NCBI GenBank assembly: GCA_017548425.1
Contig: JAFZAB010000143.1
Location: forward strand, 1-43,889
Source of the DNA: Victivallales bacterium
GTDB lineage: Bacteria; Verrucomicrobiota; Lentisphaeria; Oligosphaerales; Oligosphaeraceae
DNA length: 43,889 bases
Direction of reading: 5' to 3'
In this document: positions 8,565 through 17,613 of the stretch, piece by piece
Layout of the letters: each line of letters begins with the position of its first letter
Position numbering within the stretch: the first letter of the stretch is position 1
Translations under genes and position numbers: made by a program
Notes under the pieces: generated by a model
Told to the model about the DNA's origin: nothing
The model's database searches: none
The model's input: only the letters and a program-made list of their open reading frames with translations

Positions 8565-9493
8565 GTCCAGAAGCTTTTTTTCGCTTTTTTGTCTTCTTTT
8601 GGCTTGGTTTCAGCAGCTTTGTCTTCTTTTGGCTTATCTTCAACTGCTTTGTCTTCTTTAGGCTTGTTTTCGACTGCTTTGTCTTCTTTGGGCTTTTCTT
8701 TATCCGTTTTGTTGTCTTTCGTTGCTTTTGTATCCTTGGGGGCGTTGTCTTCCTTCATGACTTTATCATCTTTGACGTCTGCTTCTTTTTTCTCTTCTTT
8801 TACACCTTTTTCATCTTTGACATCGGTTTCTTGTTTGACATCTTTGACATCTTTGTCTTTTTTGTCATCCTTGTCATCTTTGTCGGTGAAGAAATTGCCG
8901 AGCGCACCGTTGTTTTTGCCGCCTTTCTTGTCAATCTGAATGGTCAGACGCGGTTTCTGGATATTGATTTTCGCTTTTTTGCGGTCATAGACGACCTTGT
9001 CGCCCATCATGGTGTTTTTGCCTTGGATGATGGAGCAATTTCCGGTCATGAGGATGGTGTCGTCCTTTACGTCATAGACGGCGTGGTCGCCCATGGCGGA
9101 TTCCGTGCCGTCCAATTTGCGGAGGACGACTTCGCCATCGGCTTCGATGCGTTGCAGTTTCATGTTGGAATGAGAGACATCATCGCCGTTTTTCTCTTCC
9201 TTCTTCTCTCCGTCTTTTTCGTTATCTTTCTCTGATTCCGTGAGATAGACCATCATTTTGAGAGCGGTGAGGCTCATGTTGGAGTCTTCGACGCGGACAT
9301 TGCCCGTGAGTTCGACCGTCCGTCCGTCCAACTGCATTTCCATGCGGTCGGCGGAGACGACGAGTTCGTCCTGCTGTTCTTCTTCAGCGTCGTCTGCCTC
9401 TTGCTTTTTCGGCGCTTCATCCGCCCACGACGAGCAGAGGAAGAGGGCGCATAAGATAGAGGCTATACATGATTTACGGAGAATCCAAGTCAT
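8555..9493 (-). CDS. lptA: LptA/OstA-like LPS transport protein with a charged repeat tail
   Basis: A periplasmic bridge protein for LPS transport. A signal peptide (MTWILRKSCI... to SSWADEA) is followed by an OstA/LptA-type beta-jellyroll, about residues 42-195 (VVSADRMEMQLDGRTVELTG, GDHAVYDVKDDTILMTG, GDKVVYDRKKAKI). This core is interrupted near 88-108 by a charged insert. The last 110 or so residues are low complexity, rich in Lys/Asp/Glu. They include a 10-residue unit KPKEDKAVEN repeated about 3.5 times before the end KKSFWTWD. Typical LptA proteins are about 170-200 aa and lack such a tail. The start codon overlaps the lptC stop as ATGA. Confidence 0.85.
   Translation of the reverse strand: MTWILRKSCIASILCALFLCSSWADEAPKKQEADDAEEEQQDELVVSADRMEMQLDGRTVELTGNVRVEDSNMSLTALKMMVYLTESEKDNEKDGEKKEEKNGDDVSHSNMKLQRIEADGEVVLRKLDGTESAMGDHAVYDVKDDTILMTGNCSIIQGKNTMMGDKVVYDRKKAKINIQKPRLTIQIDKKGGKNNGALGNFFTDKDDKDDKKDKDVKDVKQETDVKDEKGVKEEKKEADVKDDKVMKEDNAPKDTKATKDNKTDKEKPKEDKAVENKPKEDKAVEDKPKEDKAAETKPKEDKKAKKSFWTWD
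8585..8705 (-). repeat. 30-bp coding repeat in the lptA tail
   Basis: About 3.5 copies of a 30-bp unit encode KPKEDKA followed by VEN, VED or AET. It lies inside lptA, in frame, with synonymous drift between copies. Preceding codons also show looser DVKDEK/DDKDDK repeats back to about 8890. Confidence 0.8.
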
Positions 9494-9996
9494 TTGAACG
9501 ATCCTGCTTTAAGGGTTTTGGCGGTTTTCTTGTCGATTTTCAATTTCAGTTTGACGGTGGAGCGCAGAAGGATGACATGGCGTGTGAGATCCACGTCGAA
9601 TCCGACTCCTGAGATATCGACGTCATCGCCGAGATCGATGACGATCGGCTGGTCGCTTTTGATTTCGCCCATGGCGTAGTTGAAGTCGCAAGCAGCTGCT
9701 TTGAGGGAGATTCTGACTTTTCCAGACTGATCCGGCTTGATGATCGCCTGCTTTTGGGCGTTCTGTTTGTTCTGGTCATGGAAGAAGACGAGTTCGCAGC
9801 CCTCAATCGTCGTGAGGGCCCCGCGAACGGAGGCCTTTCGGCCGGCGATCTGCCATGCCAGGCGGTTATGTTCATCATAGCCGCAGGATTGGAAGCCATA
9901 GAGATCGACATTGCCGTTCTGGCTCAAGTCCCATTCCGCGCAGTATGCGCACAAATGGCACAGAATGAACAGGATGGCGATGCAGAGCGGTTTCAT
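9490..9996 (-). CDS. lptC: LptC-like periplasmic LPS export protein
   Basis: A 168-aa secreted or membrane-anchored protein with an N-terminal hydrophobic segment (PLCIAILFILCHLCAY). The rest is beta-rich, with LptC/LptA-like strands (ASVRGALTTIEGCELVFFHDQN, DVDISGVGFDVDLTRHVILL). Sequence similarity to known LptC is weak. The assignment rests mainly on position between kdsC and lptA, the conserved kdsC-lptC-lptA-lptB order, the length, and the fold-like pattern. It starts three bases after kdsC ends and overlaps lptA by four bases. Confidence 0.7.
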   Translation of the reverse strand: MKPLCIAILFILCHLCAYCAEWDLSQNGNVDLYGFQSCGYDEHNRLAWQIAGRKASVRGALTTIEGCELVFFHDQNKQNAQKQAIIKPDQSGKVRISLKAAACDFNYAMGEIKSDQPIVIDLGDDVDISGVGFDVDLTRHVILLRSTVKLKLKIDKKTAKTLKAGSFK

Positions 9997-9999
9997 GGA

Positions 10000-10536
10000 T
10001 TATTTCTTGAAGAGGTCATAGTACGGTTTGATGAAATCCTTCCATTCGTCTCGCGACTTGAGAAGGCGTTCGACGGCTTCGCGCATGGCACCATGGCCGC
10101 CTTTTGCGACGGTCACCCAATCCGCAAGATCGCGGACTTCGGGGGCGGCGTCCGCGACGGCGACGGAAATCCCGCAGATGGCGAAGGCGGGCAGATCGAA
10201 GAAATCGTCGCCGATCATCATGCAGTTCTCCGGCTGGATGTCGAAGAAGGATGCGATTTCCTGAAGGCCTTCGCCTTTGGTCACACAACGGTCTTTGATG
10301 AGATCGCAGTGAAGGCTGGTGAGTCGCTTCGTGTTGGCCTTGTCGCTGCGCGCCGTGAGGGCGGCTGTTTTGATGCCGAACTGGCGGCACATCCGGAAGG
10401 CGAGACCATCCTTGGCGGAGAAAAATTTGATCATGTCATCGGAGCCGCAGCCGTAACCGATGCGGCCGTCCGTGAGCGTGCCGTCGATGTCGAAAACGAC
10501 GGCTTTTATCTTCTTACATTTGCTTGACCAGTCCAT
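10000..10536 (-). CDS. kdsC: 3-deoxy-D-manno-octulosonate-8-phosphate phosphatase
   Basis: A HAD-family phosphatase that releases KDO from KDO-8-phosphate. The nucleophile motif [10 protein letters not shown] has Asp16 and Asp18. The later [32 protein letters not shown] segment (residues about 88-119) has the family's typical motif III Lys and motif IV Asp pair. The length of 178 aa is normal for the small tetrameric KdsC type. It overlaps the kdsA end by 23 nt. Confidence 0.95.
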   Translation of the reverse strand: MDWSSKCKKIKAVVFDIDGTLTDGRIGYGCGSDDMIKFFSAKDGLAFRMCRQFGIKTAALTARSDKANTKRLTSLHCDLIKDRCVTKGEGLQEIASFFDIQPENCMMIGDDFFDLPAFAICGISVAVADAAPEVRDLADWVTVAKGGHGAMREAVERLLKSRDEWKDFIKPYYDLFKK

Positions 10537-11338
10537 GGATATCCTTCACGATGGTTAGGAGGTTGTATAATTGATCTGTCGGCAGGGAGTTGGCACCGTC
10601 CGACAAGGCTTTTTCCGGCTCCGGGTGCGTTTCCAGGAAGAGGCCGTCAATGCCGACGGCCGCGGCGGCGCGGGCTAGCGGCGCGACAAAAGCGCGGTTG
10701 CCGCCGGAAGACGAGCCGAGGCCGCCCGGAAGTTGCACGGAATGCGTCGCGTCAAAAATGACAGGCTTGCCGAGGCCTTTCATGATGACGAGGCCGGGCA
10801 TATCGACGACGAGGCGATGGTAGCCGAAACTGGCGCCGCGTTCGGTCAGCATGATGCGTTCATTGCCAGTGGAGGAGAGCTTCCCGATGATCGGCTTCAT
10901 GTCTTCCGGAGCGAGAAACTGGCCTTTTTTGACGTTGACTGGCTTGCCTGTCTTCGCGGCGGCGAGAAGAAGATCCGTCTGGCGGCAGAGAAACGCCGGA
11001 ATTTGCAGGATGTCAACGACTTCCGCCACGATGGCGCATTGCTCTGGCTCATGGACGTCCGTCACGACAGGGCAGCCGAACTCTTTCTTGATGGCGGCGA
11101 GAATCTCCAATCCTTTTTCCATTCCGTTGCCGCGGAAGGAGTTGATGGAAGTTCTGTTGGCCTTGTCGAAGGAGGCTTTAAAGACGTAGGGGAGGGAAAG
11201 CTTCTGGCAGGCGGCCGAAGCCTGTTCGGCGATGGTGCGGCAGATGTCAAGTGATTCGGCGACGCATGGGCCGGCGAGAATGACCAGCGGCTGGCCGTCT
11301 CCGATTTTGATGGTGTTGGTCAGATTGAATGCATCCAT
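10514..11338 (-). CDS. kdsA: KDO-8-phosphate synthase, metal-dependent type
   Basis: Condenses arabinose-5-phosphate with phosphoenolpyruvate. Family motifs are AGPCVAES near the N-terminus, [30 protein letters not shown] and [12 protein letters not shown]. The residue at 25 is Cys (GPCVAES) rather than the Asn of metal-independent enzymes. In this family that change marks the metal-requiring class. At 274 aa it is full length. It lies 12 nt after kdsB and overlaps kdsC. Confidence 0.96.
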   Translation of the reverse strand: MDAFNLTNTIKIGDGQPLVILAGPCVAESLDICRTIAEQASAACQKLSLPYVFKASFDKANRTSINSFRGNGMEKGLEILAAIKKEFGCPVVTDVHEPEQCAIVAEVVDILQIPAFLCRQTDLLLAAAKTGKPVNVKKGQFLAPEDMKPIIGKLSSTGNERIMLTERGASFGYHRLVVDMPGLVIMKGLGKPVIFDATHSVQLPGGLGSSSGGNRAFVAPLARAAAAVGIDGLFLETHPEPEKALSDGANSLPTDQLYNLLTIVKDIHGLVKQM

Positions 11339-11350
11339 GATGTTTTTCCG

Positions 11351-12091
11351 TTATTTTGCCTGTGATTCAAGAAAGAGTTTTTCAGCCATGGCGAGATCTT
11401 CGGGCGTATCGACGCCGATGGAGCGGTGATGCGCCTTGATGACCATGATGCGGGCGCCGTTTTCGAGAGCACGGAGCTGTTCAAGCTTCTCGCACATTTC
11501 CAGCGGACTCTGCGGCCATTTGACGAATTGTTCAAGAAAACTGCGCGTATAGGCGTAGAGGCCCCAATGAAGCATCGGTTCGACGGGAACGCCGCCTTGT
11601 CGCGGGAACGGGATGAGCGAACGGCTGAAATAAAGCGCGAAGCCGCGTTTGTCAACGACGACTTTGACGGCGTTCGGGCTGTTCGGATCGGCTCCTGCTT
11701 CGTCAAACGGAACAGCGGCGGTTCCCATGTCGGCCTTTGATTCAAGCATGGCGTCGATGAGCCGTTCGAGAACGTCGGCGGGAATCATGGGCTCATCGCC
11801 CTGAACATTCACAATCAATTCGGCGTCAATGCCTTGAATGGCTTCCGCAATACGATCCGTTCCCGTCTGGTGGTTCGGTGACGTCATGACGGCTTTGCCG
11901 CCGAACGATGTGACATGATCATAGATCCGCTGATCGTCCGTCGCGACGATCACTTGGTCGAAACGGCTGCATTTGCGTGTGTTTTCGTAGCAACGCTGAA
12001 TCATGGAGACGCCTGCGATGAGCGCGAGCGGCTTGCCTGGAAAGCGCGATGATGCGTAGCGTGCGGGAATGACGGCGATGATTTTTGTCAT
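11351..12091 (-). CDS. kdsB: CMP-KDO synthetase
   Basis: Activates KDO with CTP for transfer to lipid A. The N-terminal nucleotide-binding motif is IPARYASSRFPGKPL, and NVQGDEPMIP is the conserved metal/nucleotide segment. HWGLYAYTRSFL and SIGVDTPEDL complete the family signature. The 246-aa length is standard. It lies 51 nt downstream of the heptose kinase gene and 12 nt upstream of kdsA. Confidence 0.96.
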   Translation of the reverse strand: MTKIIAVIPARYASSRFPGKPLALIAGVSMIQRCYENTRKCSRFDQVIVATDDQRIYDHVTSFGGKAVMTSPNHQTGTDRIAEAIQGIDAELIVNVQGDEPMIPADVLERLIDAMLESKADMGTAAVPFDEAGADPNSPNAVKVVVDKRGFALYFSRSLIPFPRQGGVPVEPMLHWGLYAYTRSFLEQFVKWPQSPLEMCEKLEQLRALENGARIMVIKAHHRSIGVDTPEDLAMAEKLFLESQAK

Positions 12092-12142
12092 GATGATGCT
12101 TCTTTTATTATTTAAGGTAAGAAAATAGATTGGCGGGGCTTG

Positions 12143-13177
12143 TCAGGATTTCTTTTTGTAAGCGTTGAGAATGACGTCCGATTCGATTTCGGAGAGCAAC
12201 GCATCGTAATCGATGGCGGCTGTTCCGACGATGCCGACGACGATTCCGGCCGCGTAGTTGGCGATTTTCGCCGCGTTTTCTGGCGTGGCTCCTGCGAGAA
12301 GCGCGAGCGTCATGGCGGCCATGACGGTGTCACCCGCTCCGGAAACGTCGAAAACCTTTTTCGCTCTGGTCGGAATATGGATTGGCTGAGACTTGTTTTC
12401 CTGGAAGATGAGCATGCCTTCGCCACCCAACGTGATGACAGGAATGTCGCATTCCCAACGCTTTTTGAGAGCGGCGCCGACGTCGAGAAGCGGCTGGTCC
12501 GTCAGCGGATTTCCCGTTTCTTTGGTGAACGGCATTTTGGCGAGAGCGAAAGCCTCCTGGCGGTTGGGCGTCATCATGCGGATGCCTTTCACATCGAAAG
12601 GATGGGTTGGATGCGGATCCAGCATGAGCGGCACGTTGTATTGTTTCGCAAGATTTGCGATGGCTTCCATGAAAGAGGGGGTGAAGACGCCTTTGGCGTA
12701 GTCTTCCATGATGATGGCATGGAGCTTGGCGATTTCCAGACGGGCCTTCAGACTGTCCAAAATCTTCTGCTGCAACGTTTCTGAGAGTTCTGCGACACAT
12801 TCGCGATCAACTCGCACAACCTGCTGGCGGGAAGCGATGATGCGTGTCTTGACGGTCGTGGCGCGGTCGGACGCTTTCACGATCCCGCCTGTTTCCGCTC
12901 CAGCGTTTTTCAGAAGGGCGGTCAGTTCCTCTCCCGCCGAGTCTTCTCCAATGACGCCGAAGACGTGTGCCTTCGCATGGAGCGAAAGAACGTTCAGCGC
13001 CACGTTGGCGGCGCCGCCTGGAACGGACTTCTCACTATCGACGCAGACGACCGGCACGGGGGCCTCCTGCGAAATGCGGGTGGCCGATCCGAAAATATAT
13101 TTGTCCATCATGAGGTCGCCGACGACGGCTACCTCAAATTGGCTGAACTTCTGTATGTAGTTTGGCAGATTGGACAT
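12143..13177 (-). CDS. hldA: Heptose-7-phosphate kinase (HldE/RfaE domain I type)
   Basis: A PfkB-family sugar kinase of 344 aa that matches the kinase half of HldE. The substrate site GGAANVALNV lies near residue 56, and the ATP/catalytic motif DVSGAGDTVMAAM lies near 283. It lacks the C-terminal nucleotidyltransferase half, so the heptose adenylyl- or guanylyltransferase must be elsewhere. RfaE-type residues include VVGDLMMDKYIFG and QEAPVPV. It lies between the FHA-like membrane gene and kdsB. Confidence 0.88.
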   Translation of the reverse strand: MSNLPNYIQKFSQFEVAVVGDLMMDKYIFGSATRISQEAPVPVVCVDSEKSVPGGAANVALNVLSLHAKAHVFGVIGEDSAGEELTALLKNAGAETGGIVKASDRATTVKTRIIASRQQVVRVDRECVAELSETLQQKILDSLKARLEIAKLHAIIMEDYAKGVFTPSFMEAIANLAKQYNVPLMLDPHPTHPFDVKGIRMMTPNRQEAFALAKMPFTKETGNPLTDQPLLDVGAALKKRWECDIPVITLGGEGMLIFQENKSQPIHIPTRAKKVFDVSGAGDTVMAAMTLALLAGATPENAAKIANYAAGIVVGIVGTAAIDYDALLSEIESDVILNAYKKKS

Positions 13178-13186
13178 GTGAATTGC

Positions 13187-13945
13187 CTATTTGGAATATT
13201 TGTCGATGGTCGCCTTGACGGCGTTGTCGATATCCGGTGTGGGGATTGGCGGAAAATCCATTCCGTTTTCGATTTCGTCCAGCAGGCTGTTGAGCTTGCC
13301 GAGATCGGCCACCATGCGGCGGCGTTGCGAACGGGACAGTTTTTCTTCATAGAGACGGAGGTAGGCGGAGCGTTCCTCCAGATCGAGAGCGATTTCAGAG
13401 ACGAGCAGCTTGATGACAGGCGGAGCCTGCAAGTTGTCTTCCGTCTTGAGCAGTTTCGTGACGCGTTGCCGCGTGGTGTCCATGGCCCGCGTGATTTTCT
13501 GCTTGGCGACGGCTCCTTCCCACAGGCGGGAGTCCGACAGCCGCCATGGAAGCCAGAACATGAACAACAGTTGCAGCAAGAAGAGCAGGGCGAGAGACAG
13601 TCTGGAGAGGCAGGTCAGCGCTTTTGACTGCCACGACAGACGGGCTGGCGGCAGTACGGCGTAATAGCGGATGAGCAGTTCTCCCGCCTGGATGGAATCG
13701 CCGCTCATGATACGGATTTTCCGTTGCAAGGGGGCGCCGTTGACGGTCAACGGCATGCCGCCCAGCGGTTCGATTTCATGATGTCCGTCTTTTCCTTCCG
13801 TGATGACGGCGATATCCACGTCATGGCCTTTTTCGTCTTCAACCGTCAGCGTGGCGGAGCTTGAGTCAACAAGCCGTGCCTCCTTGCGTTTCAAGGAGTC
13901 GGCGTGGCTCTCTCCGACATGGCTGTAGGTCAACTGAAAGGACAT
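13187..13945 (-). CDS. FHA-like single-span membrane protein, function unknown
   Basis: A 252-aa protein. The N-terminal 95 or so residues have an FHA-like beta pattern (LTVNGAPL then MSGDSIQAGELLIRYY), but the usual Arg and Ser-x-x-His phosphopeptide-binding residues are not evident. One strong hydrophobic segment (about 112-133, LALLFLLQLLFMFWL) is followed by a charged, helical C-terminal half likely to form coiled coil. Its start is the base immediately after the clpC stop, and hldA follows nine bases later, so it is cotranscribed and probably coupled to clpC. FHA domains usually read phosphothreonine, but no Ser/Thr kinase is adjacent, so the role is open. Confidence 0.6.
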   Translation of the reverse strand: MSFQLTYSHVGESHADSLKRKEARLVDSSSATLTVEDEKGHDVDIAVITEGKDGHHEIEPLGGMPLTVNGAPLQRKIRIMSGDSIQAGELLIRYYAVLPPARLSWQSKALTCLSRLSLALLFLLQLLFMFWLPWRLSDSRLWEGAVAKQKITRAMDTTRQRVTKLLKTEDNLQAPPVIKLLVSEIALDLEERSAYLRLYEEKLSRSQRRRMVADLGKLNSLLDEIENGMDFPPIPTPDIDNAVKATIDKYSK

Positions 13946-16480
13946 TTAGGCTTCTTCTGTAGGTTCGATTGCAAATGCAAGTCTCTTGTCTTCGGGAAGA
14001 TACGTCGCTTTGGCGATGAAGCTCGGCGGCGGTGTCTGCGCGAGAATCTCCTCCGCGAGCGGGTCTTCGATGTAGCGTTCGACGACGCGGCGCAGCTGCC
14101 GCGCGCCGCTTTCCGGCTTGAAGCCCTGTTCGATCAGGAAGTCAACGGCTTCCGCAGGCAGGTCAAGCTTGCCGCCTTTGGCCTTGAGGCGCTCCGCAAT
14201 CTTGTCGATTTCGCAATCGATGATCTTGCGGATGTCGTCGCGGCCGAGTTCGCGGAAGACGACGAGATTGTCGAGGCGGTTGATGAATTCCGGGCGGAAC
14301 TGTTTCTTGGCGGCCTCTTCGAGGCGTTCGCACATTTTCTCATAGTCGTCGTCCGACGTTTGGTTGGGAGCTTTGAAGCCGAGGCTGAGCGGCTTGGAAA
14401 GCTGCGTCGCGCCGACGTTGGAGGTCATGACGATGATCGTGTTGCGGAAATTGATCGTGTGGCCGAGGCCGTCCGTCAATTGGCCTTCCTCCAGAATCTG
14501 GAGAAGGATGTTGGAGACGTCCGGATGGGCCTTTTCGAGTTCGTCGAAAAGGACGACGGAATAGGGGCGGCGGCGGACGCGTTCCGTCAGCTGGCCGCCT
14601 TCCTCATAGCCCACGTAGCCAGGCGAGGAGCCGATCATGCGGGAGACGTTGTATTTCTCCATGTATTCGGACATGTCGATGCGAATCAACGCGTCCGGAT
14701 CGCCGAACATGAACTCCGCCAAGCACTTGGCGAGATAAGTCTTGCCGACACCCGTCGGGCCGAGGAAGAAGAACGAACCGATTGGACGGCGCGGATCCTT
14801 CAGTTCGGCACGTGAACGGCGCAGGGCGCGGGAGATGGTCTTCACGGCCTGCTCTTGCCCGATGACGACTTTGCAAAGCTCTTCTTCCATGCGGATAAGC
14901 TTTTCTGTTTCAGCCTCTTGTACACGAGACAGCGGAATGCCCGTCATGGACGAAATGACATCGCGGATGTCCTCCACGGTGATGGTCATGACGCTGGCGT
15001 CCCGTTTACCCTGCCATTCGGCCCGCAACGCATCGATTTGGGAGCGGACGGCGATTTCCATGCGGCGGAGCTCGGCGGCCTGTTCATAGTACTGTTTTTC
15101 GATGGCCTTCGATTTCTGAGCATAGATGTCGGATAGCTTTTCTTCCAATTCATGGAGATCAGGCGGGGCGACGAGATTCTTCAGACGAATGCGGGAACCT
15201 GCTTCGTCAATGACATCGATGGCTTTGTCCGGCAGATATCTCGCCGTGATATAGCGGTCCGACAGCAAGACCGCCTCTCGCAAGGCGTCGTCGCTGTAAT
15301 GAACATGGTGGTGCTCTTCGTATTTGGGCGCCAAGCCTTTGAGAATCTGGATGGTTTCGTCTTTGGACGGCGGCTGGACGATGACGCTCTGGAAACGGCG
15401 TTCAAGAGCGGCGTCTTTTTCGATGCTCTTCTTGTATTCGTTTAGCGTCGTGGCGCCAATGCATTGGATTTCGCCGCGCGCGAGAGCAGGTTTCAGAATG
15501 TTAGAGGCGTCCATGGCGCCTTCGGCACCGCCGGCTCCGACGATGGTGTGCAGTTCGTCCAGGAAGAGGATGATCTTCTTGGAACGACGCAATTCGTCCA
15601 TGACGGCTTTGAGCCGCTCTTCGAACTGTCCGCGGTATTTCGTTCCAGCCACAAGTAGCGTCAAATCAAGCGCGATGACTTGATGGTCGAACAGATTTTC
15701 GGGAACTTGCTTGTTGTGGATGGCCATGGCGAGGCCTTCGACGATGGCGGTTTTGCCAACGCCCGCTTCGCCCAGCAGGACAGGATTGTTCTTCGTGCGG
15801 CGGCAGATGATTTGGATGACGCGTTCGATCTCCTTGTCGCGGCCGATGACAGGATCAAGCTTGTGCTCTTTCGCCAGATCGGAGAGATTGCGTCCGAAAT
15901 TCTTGAGGGCAGGATACTTGTCGTCGTCGTCCATAGTTTCCTGCTTCGTGCCGAAATCGATTCCCGGAAATTCGTCGTCATCGTCGCTATTGTTGTTGTC
16001 TGTGTCGCGGGGCGGCATGTATGTGGGATCGAGAGCTTTGATCAGATCGGCGCGGATGTTGTCCGAATCGATGTCCAAAGCCTTGAGAATTTTGACTGCC
16101 TGGCAGTTTGGATTTTTGATGATTCCGAGCAGAAGATGATCGGTTCCGACATAGTCGAAGGAAAGCAATTTGGCTTCTCGGTAGGCTGCTTCGAAGACCT
16201 GTCTGGCCTCCAGTGACCACGGCAGTTCGCCTTCAAGCTGCGTGTCCGCTTCCGGACTTCCGCCTGCGAGGGTGATTTGCTTGCGGACGAGCGCGTAGGT
16301 GATGCCGAGCTTCTGCAACGTGATGGCCGCGGGGCCGCGGCCTTGTTTCAGAAGGCCCAGCAGGACGTGTTTGGAATCGATAATGTTGTGGCCCAGTTCT
16401 TTAGCCTCGCGTCGTGCGAGGCCAAGCACTTGCTGGGCGCTTGGCGTGAATTTGGTGGTTGGATCTTCGTTGTTGGACAT
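13946..16480 (-). CDS. clpC: AAA+ unfoldase ClpC
   Basis: An ATP-dependent unfoldase that feeds proteins to ClpP. Two Clp-N repeats occupy about residues 5-150. Walker A of the first AAA domain is GEAGVGKT (237-244), with Walker [20 protein letters not shown]-type middle helix ([16 protein letters not shown]) lies between the AAA domains, followed by a second Walker A GPTGVGKT. The loop LSLGFKAP carries the LGF tripeptide used to dock ClpP. The length of 844 aa is normal apart from an acidic linker near 160-190 ([10 protein letters not shown]). It lies 59 nt after the mcsB-like gene, as in the Firmicutes ctsR-mcsA-mcsB-clpC operon, but no ctsR is seen. Confidence 0.95.
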   Translation of the reverse strand: MSNNEDPTTKFTPSAQQVLGLARREAKELGHNIIDSKHVLLGLLKQGRGPAAITLQKLGITYALVRKQITLAGGSPEADTQLEGELPWSLEARQVFEAAYREAKLLSFDYVGTDHLLLGIIKNPNCQAVKILKALDIDSDNIRADLIKALDPTYMPPRDTDNNNSDDDDEFPGIDFGTKQETMDDDDKYPALKNFGRNLSDLAKEHKLDPVIGRDKEIERVIQIICRRTKNNPVLLGEAGVGKTAIVEGLAMAIHNKQVPENLFDHQVIALDLTLLVAGTKYRGQFEERLKAVMDELRRSKKIILFLDELHTIVGAGGAEGAMDASNILKPALARGEIQCIGATTLNEYKKSIEKDAALERRFQSVIVQPPSKDETIQILKGLAPKYEEHHHVHYSDDALREAVLLSDRYITARYLPDKAIDVIDEAGSRIRLKNLVAPPDLHELEEKLSDIYAQKSKAIEKQYYEQAAELRRMEIAVRSQIDALRAEWQGKRDASVMTITVEDIRDVISSMTGIPLSRVQEAETEKLIRMEEELCKVVIGQEQAVKTISRALRRSRAELKDPRRPIGSFFFLGPTGVGKTYLAKCLAEFMFGDPDALIRIDMSEYMEKYNVSRMIGSSPGYVGYEEGGQLTERVRRRPYSVVLFDELEKAHPDVSNILLQILEEGQLTDGLGHTINFRNTIIVMTSNVGATQLSKPLSLGFKAPNQTSDDDYEKMCERLEEAAKKQFRPEFINRLDNLVVFRELGRDDIRKIIDCEIDKIAERLKAKGGKLDLPAEAVDFLIEQGFKPESGARQLRRVVERYIEDPLAEEILAQTPPPSFIAKATYLPEDKRLAFAIEPTEEA

Positions 16481-16539
16481 ATTCGTATGATGTTGGTCTT
16501 AAATGGTGGATGTGGTTGATGTGTCGCGGATAGCGGCGG

Positions 16540-17610
16540 TTATATGAGAAGCGGACCAAGTTCTTCGCGAAGAAACTGCGCTCTCCGTTCGCGAGCTTCA
16601 ACGGTGGTGGAAGAGTCGTCCTGCTTGTTTTCCTCTTCGTTTATAGTGGCGAGCAGCCTGATGGCTGTGCGGCGTGCTTTCTCTGGAAAGAAACCAGTCT
16701 CCGCTCCGAGCCAACAGGCGGAGATGATGCGTCTTGCTTCTGGCACGGATATGCGGTAAGCGTTGGCAACAAGGCCTTTGGCGCGTCCGATGAAATCAAG
16801 CAAGTCGCCTTTGCGATGCCCTTCGACCATGACGTGCCGTGCGTCCAGTTCATGGCCTTCAAGCCGTTTGGCGTAATCTTCGAACCGCATGGCTGTCGCC
16901 AACGGATTGCGGGAATACGCCGAACGTGTTTTTAGATTGAAGAACAGGCCGTCTTGTTTCTGCTGCGTAGGGAAATCATATTCCAACAGGAAGTTGAGTT
17001 CGCGTGTACCGCGAGTCACCTGCGGAATGTAGCCTAACAGTTCAAGCCCAGGGAGATGGGCGGCAAGTTGGATGGAGACGCCGTTGCCGATTTGCTCGAA
17101 ATCACGGCAGATATATCCATAATCGTCGTCTTTCGCGAAATTGACGGTGTCGTCCAGTTGTTTCATCAGCCCCATGGCGTGTGCCACGAGCTGTTGCGGG
17201 CAGTTGCCGCGTTCGCGGAGAACGATTTCCAGATGGTTGTGGTTGTTAATGCGCGCGAAAATGTTTTCGTCCGGCGTGATGAGCACCGTGCGGTAATCTG
17301 GCGCGGAGACGAACTCACGCGGCGCGATGCGGCGGTTTTCGAGAATCCGCTTCTGTTCCGCTGTCAGATTCGCGACGCTGAACACGGCGGCGTTCATGAA
17401 AACAGGAAGATTCCGAAGAGCTTGGAACGCAAGTAAATGCGCTGTTTCGGCGTTGTCTGTGCGGCCACGGAATGGCGGGAAGACCAAGCCTTGGATGTTG
17501 CGCGCGACCGTGACCGTCGTCGAAAGGATGACCTGCGGGGCAGGATTGTCCAACGACGGCAGCCATGTCGGCAGCGCGGTTGAGATGGATTGGAACCAGT
17601 CGAAAGGCAT
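16540..17610 (-). CDS. mcsB: McsB-like protein, probable arginine pseudokinase
   Basis: A 356-aa phosphagen-kinase-fold protein. Identity rests on position between mcsA and clpC, on length, and on frame residues such as ILSTTVTVARNIQGLVFP and the AHLPGLELLGYIP segment. Active McsB has Arg residues in an SSRIRLARN-type motif, a NEEDH motif, and a CPTNxGTGLR motif. Here the matching segments read STTVTVARN (Thr32, Thr34), NNHNH (122-126), and a stretch where the catalytic Cys position aligns to Asp170 and the following Arg to Ser179. All major catalytic positions therefore appear changed while the frame stays open. I infer a scaffold or adaptor role with McsA and ClpC rather than arginine phosphorylation. 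This alignment is by eye, from memory of the Bacillus sequence. The start is three bases after the mcsA stop. Confidence 0.75.
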   Translation of the reverse strand: MPFDWFQSISTALPTWLPSLDNPAPQVILSTTVTVARNIQGLVFPPFRGRTDNAETAHLLAFQALRNLPVFMNAAVFSVANLTAEQKRILENRRIAPREFVSAPDYRTVLITPDENIFARINNHNHLEIVLRERGNCPQQLVAHAMGLMKQLDDTVNFAKDDDYGYICRDFEQIGNGVSIQLAAHLPGLELLGYIPQVTRGTRELNFLLEYDFPTQQKQDGLFFNLKTRSAYSRNPLATAMRFEDYAKRLEGHELDARHVMVEGHRKGDLLDFIGRAKGLVANAYRISVPEARRIISACWLGAETGFFPEKARRTAIRLLATINEEENKQDDSSTTVEARERRAQFLREELGPLLI

Positions 17611-17613
17611 TTT

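Noticed and set aside
8543..9235. Plus-strand open frame rich in Phe and Val that looks like a membrane protein
   Set aside because: It is the complement of the Lys/Asp/Glu repeat tail of lptA; the hydrophobic pattern follows from the repeat.
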